Of a stretch of DNA of 7,899 nucleotides, positions 6,509-7,899 are shown in pieces. Both the position numbers and the translations under genes were made by a program. The first letter of the stretch is position 1. Every line of letters starts with the position of its first letter. Origin of the DNA: Oscillospiraceae bacterium (GTDB lineage: Bacteria; Bacillota; Clostridia; Oscillospirales; Oscillospiraceae). The stretch is from positions 1 to 7,899 of the forward strand of contig JAQWCP010000058.1 in assembly GCA_028705905.1 (NCBI GenBank), given 5' to 3'. The notes beneath the pieces were generated by a model. That model was given only the letters and a program-made list of their open reading frames with translations. It had not been told where the DNA came from and did no database searches.

Positions 6509-6515
6509 TCCTCCC
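6509..6515 (-). promoter_or_regulatory. Ribosome binding site that fixes the FAD-gene start
   Basis: GGGAGGA on the - strand, 6 bases before the ATG at 6502. The in-frame TTG at 6517 overlaps this site, so the five extra residues of the longer frame are not translated. Confidence 0.85.
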
Positions 6516-6552
6516 AATTCGTGTTGTATTCATCCTTGTAAAAACCAATCAT

Positions 6553-6581
6553 AGTATAACATATGACATGAAAGAAGTCAT
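6553..6581 (-). promoter_or_regulatory. Promoter of the FAD-dependent dehydrogenase gene
   Basis: On the - strand: -10 TATACT (6553-6558) with an extended TGT just before it, and ATGACT (6576-6581) 17 bases upstream as a modest -35. The -35 region lies in an interrupted palindrome, ATGAC-N9-GTCAT (6563-6581), which could be an operator. The leader would be about 45 bases. Confidence 0.6.
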
Positions 6582-6631
6582 CAAATCTCGTTTATTTTGA
6601 CGAATAAGGTGTCTTTTATCCATAAATCAAA

Positions 6632-6661
6632 GAGCAGAATCATTTTTGCATGATTCTGCTC
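6632..6661 (-). terminator. 12-bp-stem hairpin, possible terminator
   Basis: A perfect 12-bp stem GAGCAGAATCAT/ATGATTCTGCTC with a 6-base loop. On the - strand it is followed by TTTGATTTATGG, a weak T-tract; on the + strand nothing T-rich follows. It would end transcription coming from niaR or from the small frame before the FAD-gene promoter. It also spans the stop codon of the hydrophobic frame at 6640-6819. Confidence 0.5.
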
Positions 6662-6843
6662 CTGCTGAGCGCAACACCAACAAAAATTGTGGCAAGCGAG
6701 GTCACCAAAATATGGATCTTAGTCTCTTCCGATACAGTTTTCCCGCATTCCGCTATGACGATCACAATTACCAAAATAACTATCAGGTGTCTTGCATAGA
6801 CGAAACGTGTATTATCACTTCATTTTTCCTTGTCAACAGATCA

Positions 6844-7353
6844 TCATTCAACAAGAAACTTTTTTGTACGTAATGCATCAAGAATTCTTTGATATGTTTC
6901 ACTGTTAGGGCAGGAAATGGTATGCAAATGGATCCCTTCTGTTAGCATGGAAAGCGGAGGTGCTTGTGTCTCCTGCAACTGCTCGCAAAAACGGTCAATA
7001 TCAAACCGGGAACGAAGGTGAAGTTTTCCTATGATTTGCCCGTAAACGGGGTGTTCCACAATGACATCCAGAATATGTCCGCCCCAATCGGAAATGGTAT
7101 ACAATTCTTCCTTCAGACTAGCTGCATCGTGTTGACAGACAATTGTATACCGCTCGCCCTCTCGATCAGTTTCCATCAAATATCCGCGAGGGGTTGCTGA
7201 GATATGAACACCTTTCGCGCGCAACAAAGCAATATCCCCAACGATGATTTGACGGCTTACGCCAAACCGTTCTGCAAGTGTAGTGGCAGTAATGGGTTCC
7301 TTTATACGATTCAAGATCTGCTCCAACATGGCACGCCGTTCTTTTGTATTCAT
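6844..7353 (-). CDS. niaR: Transcription repressor NiaR (HTH and 3H domains)
   Basis: A 169-residue nicotinate-responsive repressor of the NiaR/YrxA family. In Bacillus subtilis and Thermotoga relatives it represses NAD synthesis (nadABC) and niacin uptake genes when nicotinic acid is bound. Seen: an N-terminal winged helix-turn-helix with ITATTLAERFGVSRQIIVGDI (21-41) and the wing ISATPRGYLM (51-60), then the 3H domain from about 70 to the end. Metal-ligand-like residues are H75 and E83, and H142 and H144 in TEGIHLHTI (138-146); the core motif DVIVEHPVYGQI is at 96-107. H75 and E83 have the same 8-residue spacing as the nickel-binding pair I recall for the Thermotoga protein. The ATG has AAGGAGGG 6 bases upstream. 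It is divergent from a YheO-like regulator across a large palindrome and is probably autoregulated. No nad or niacin-transport gene is visible nearby. Confidence 0.92.
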   Translation of the reverse strand: MNTKERRAMLEQILNRIKEPITATTLAERFGVSRQIIVGDIALLRAKGVHISATPRGYLMETDREGERYTIVCQHDAASLKEELYTISDWGGHILDVIVEHPVYGQIIGKLHLRSRFDIDRFCEQLQETQAPPLSMLTEGIHLHTISCPNSETYQRILDALRTKKFLVE

Positions 7354-7409
7354 GGACTACCCTCCTTTTCTACTTAGTATATCAGAAGAAAGAAGCGCTT
7401 TCCATAGAA

Positions 7410-7438
7410 AAAGTAGAAACGTATTGACAATCTGTCAA
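7410..7438 (-). promoter_or_regulatory. Candidate niaR promoter within the palindrome
   Basis: On the - strand: -35 TTGACA (7433-7438), a 17-base spacer, then TACTTT (7410-7415) as a poor -10. The -35 box is supplied by the symmetry of the palindrome. Transcription would begin about 50 bases before the niaR start codon. Confidence 0.45.
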
Positions 7439-7449
7439 TACGTTTCTAC
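7413..7449. repeat. Perfect 17-bp-arm inverted repeat, probable operator of both divergent genes
   Basis: The left arm at 7413-7429 (GTAGAAACGTATTGACA) is repeated without mismatch, in reverse complement, at 7433-7449, with a 3-base ATC spacer. The two TTGACA hexamers in the centre are the -35 boxes of the two opposite promoters. A dimeric repressor sitting here would block both niaR and the YheO-like gene. A terminator is unlikely: the T-runs are absent and it lies upstream of both genes. Confidence 0.8.
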
Positions 7450-7452
7450 AAT
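7424..7452 (+). promoter_or_regulatory. Sigma-A promoter of the YheO-like regulator gene
   Basis: Perfect -35 TTGACA (7424-7429), a 17-base spacer and -10 TACAAT (7447-7452, one mismatch). The start of transcription would be near 7459, about 40 bases before the ATG. The whole promoter is covered by the inverted repeat except the last bases of the -10. Confidence 0.83.
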
Positions 7453-7497
7453 GAAAGGAAATATCATTTATGATTGGAGATAGGGAGGAGGGAGAAT

Positions 7498-7899
7498 ATG
7501 AAGCGAGAAGAAATGTTGCAAATACTGGATCGTTTGGCCAAGGGAATTGCGGAAATGTTTGGTTCTGCCTGTGAAACTTTGGTGCATGATATGGAGACGC
7601 CGTCTCATGCTATTTTGGTAATCTACAATGGTCACGTTTCAGGGAGAACAGTTGGTTCAACGATGGATATTTTAGGGAGGACCAGAGATTTAGAGGCTGG
7701 TGAGGATATGATCAATTTGCTGGCACAGACGCCAGCTGGTAGGCAAGTGAAAACGACCACATTCTGGATCAAAGGAGAGGACTATGCATTTGGGCTTGGC
7801 ATTAATTTTGATTTTAGTGCATTGACGTATGCCAATCGAATTTTGGTAGATTTGATGAGTTCGGAAGCGGATTTGCGAAGTGTTTTGCAGTCCGACGGA
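7498..7899 (+). CDS. YheO/DauR-like PAS-domain transcriptional regulator (partial, 3' end outside window)
   Basis: The frame is open from the ATG at 7498 to the right edge, 134 codons with no stop. AGGAGG lies 6 bases upstream. The visible part is the YheO-like PAS domain: ILDRLAKGIAEMFG (9-22), ACETLVHDME (24-33), HAILVIYNGHVSGRTVGST (37-55), then a strand-rich half with VKTTTFWIKGEDYAFGLGI (about 86-104). Family members are about 210-240 residues, with a C-terminal helix-turn-helix (HTH_22) expected beyond the edge, so I infer rather than see DNA binding. DauR of Pseudomonas represses D-arginine catabolism, but family ligands are mostly unknown and the effector cannot be predicted here. It is divergent from niaR and shares its promoter palindrome. 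Confidence 0.88.
   Translation, partial: MKREEMLQILDRLAKGIAEMFGSACETLVHDMETPSHAILVIYNGHVSGRTVGSTMDILGRTRDLEAGEDMINLLAQTPAGRQVKTTTFWIKGEDYAFGLGINFDFSALTYANRILVDLMSSEADLRSVLQSDG

Larger units (their letters stand above)
6503..6843. other. 341-bp intergenic region with promoter, hairpin and a hydrophobic reading frame of unknown status
   Basis: Besides the FAD-gene promoter and the hairpin at 6632-6661, the - strand has a frame open from 6819 to a TGA at 6640-6642. Its later part reads as two hydrophobic segments, LIVILVIVIVIAECG and, after a charged turn, HILVTSLATIFVGVAL, then SRSRIMQK. This resembles a small two-helix membrane protein, but there is no ATG at a suitable place: only CTG (6786), TTG (6774) or GTG (6765), without a ribosome binding site. 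I read it as either the decayed tail of a small membrane-protein gene or chance. A perfect TTGACA (- strand, 6831-6836) lies just downstream of niaR, with GATAAT only 14 bases further on, too short for a convincing promoter. Confidence 0.5.

Noticed and set aside
6813..6836. Promoter TTGACA to GATAAT downstream of niaR (- strand)
   Set aside because: The -35 is perfect but the spacer is 14 bases, too short for sigma-A, and no convincing gene follows before the hairpin.
1..7899. CRISPR array, insertion sequence, prophage, defence system, riboswitch or tRNA
   Set aside because: Both strands were read for direct repeats with spacers, transposase or integrase motifs, tRNA cloverleafs and known leader motifs; none was found.

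Overview
The window reads as ordinary chromosomal DNA of an endospore-forming, low- to mid-GC Bacillota, most likely class Clostridia. The evidence is a YpeB spore-germination protein, a DegV-family protein beside a DUF1836 regulator, a NiaR (YrxA-type) regulator, strong AGGAGG-type ribosome binding sites and the valS-folC gene order. I cannot name the species. I see no transposase, integrase, phage gene, CRISPR array, tRNA or rRNA.

Left part (1-1720, + strand): the 3' end of valS, an intrinsic terminator, then complete folC (folylpolyglutamate/dihydrofolate synthase). folC ends against a 28-bp perfect palindrome that looks like a shared, two-way terminator.

Middle part (1808-4737, - strand): ypeB converges on folC. 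It has its own ribosome binding site and is separated from the upstream degV by a terminator. degV and the DUF1836/MerR-like regulator just upstream of it form a two-gene operon behind a very good sigma-A promoter (TTGAAA-17-TATAAT). The regulator starts at TTG.

The 379-bp gap at 4738-5116 holds that promoter, a small AT-rich inverted repeat and a tight array of three consensus DnaA boxes in one orientation, followed by AT-rich DNA. The array is the most unexpected element, because no dnaA/dnaN-type gene lies next to it.

Right part (5117-7899): a COG2509-type FAD-dependent dehydrogenase on the - strand carries a ferredoxin-like four-cysteine motif. Next is a gene-poor stretch (6503-6843) with the dehydrogenase promoter, a 12-bp-stem hairpin and an unassigned hydrophobic reading frame. 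Then comes niaR (- strand), the nicotinate-responsive repressor of NAD synthesis and niacin uptake. niaR is divergent from a YheO/DauR-like PAS-domain regulator that runs off the right edge. A perfect 17-bp-arm inverted repeat in the 144-bp region between the two regulators contains the -35 boxes of both directions, which suggests one operator controlling both. No NAD biosynthesis or niacin transport gene is in view, so the targets of NiaR must lie elsewhere, unless the divergent regulator is one of them.
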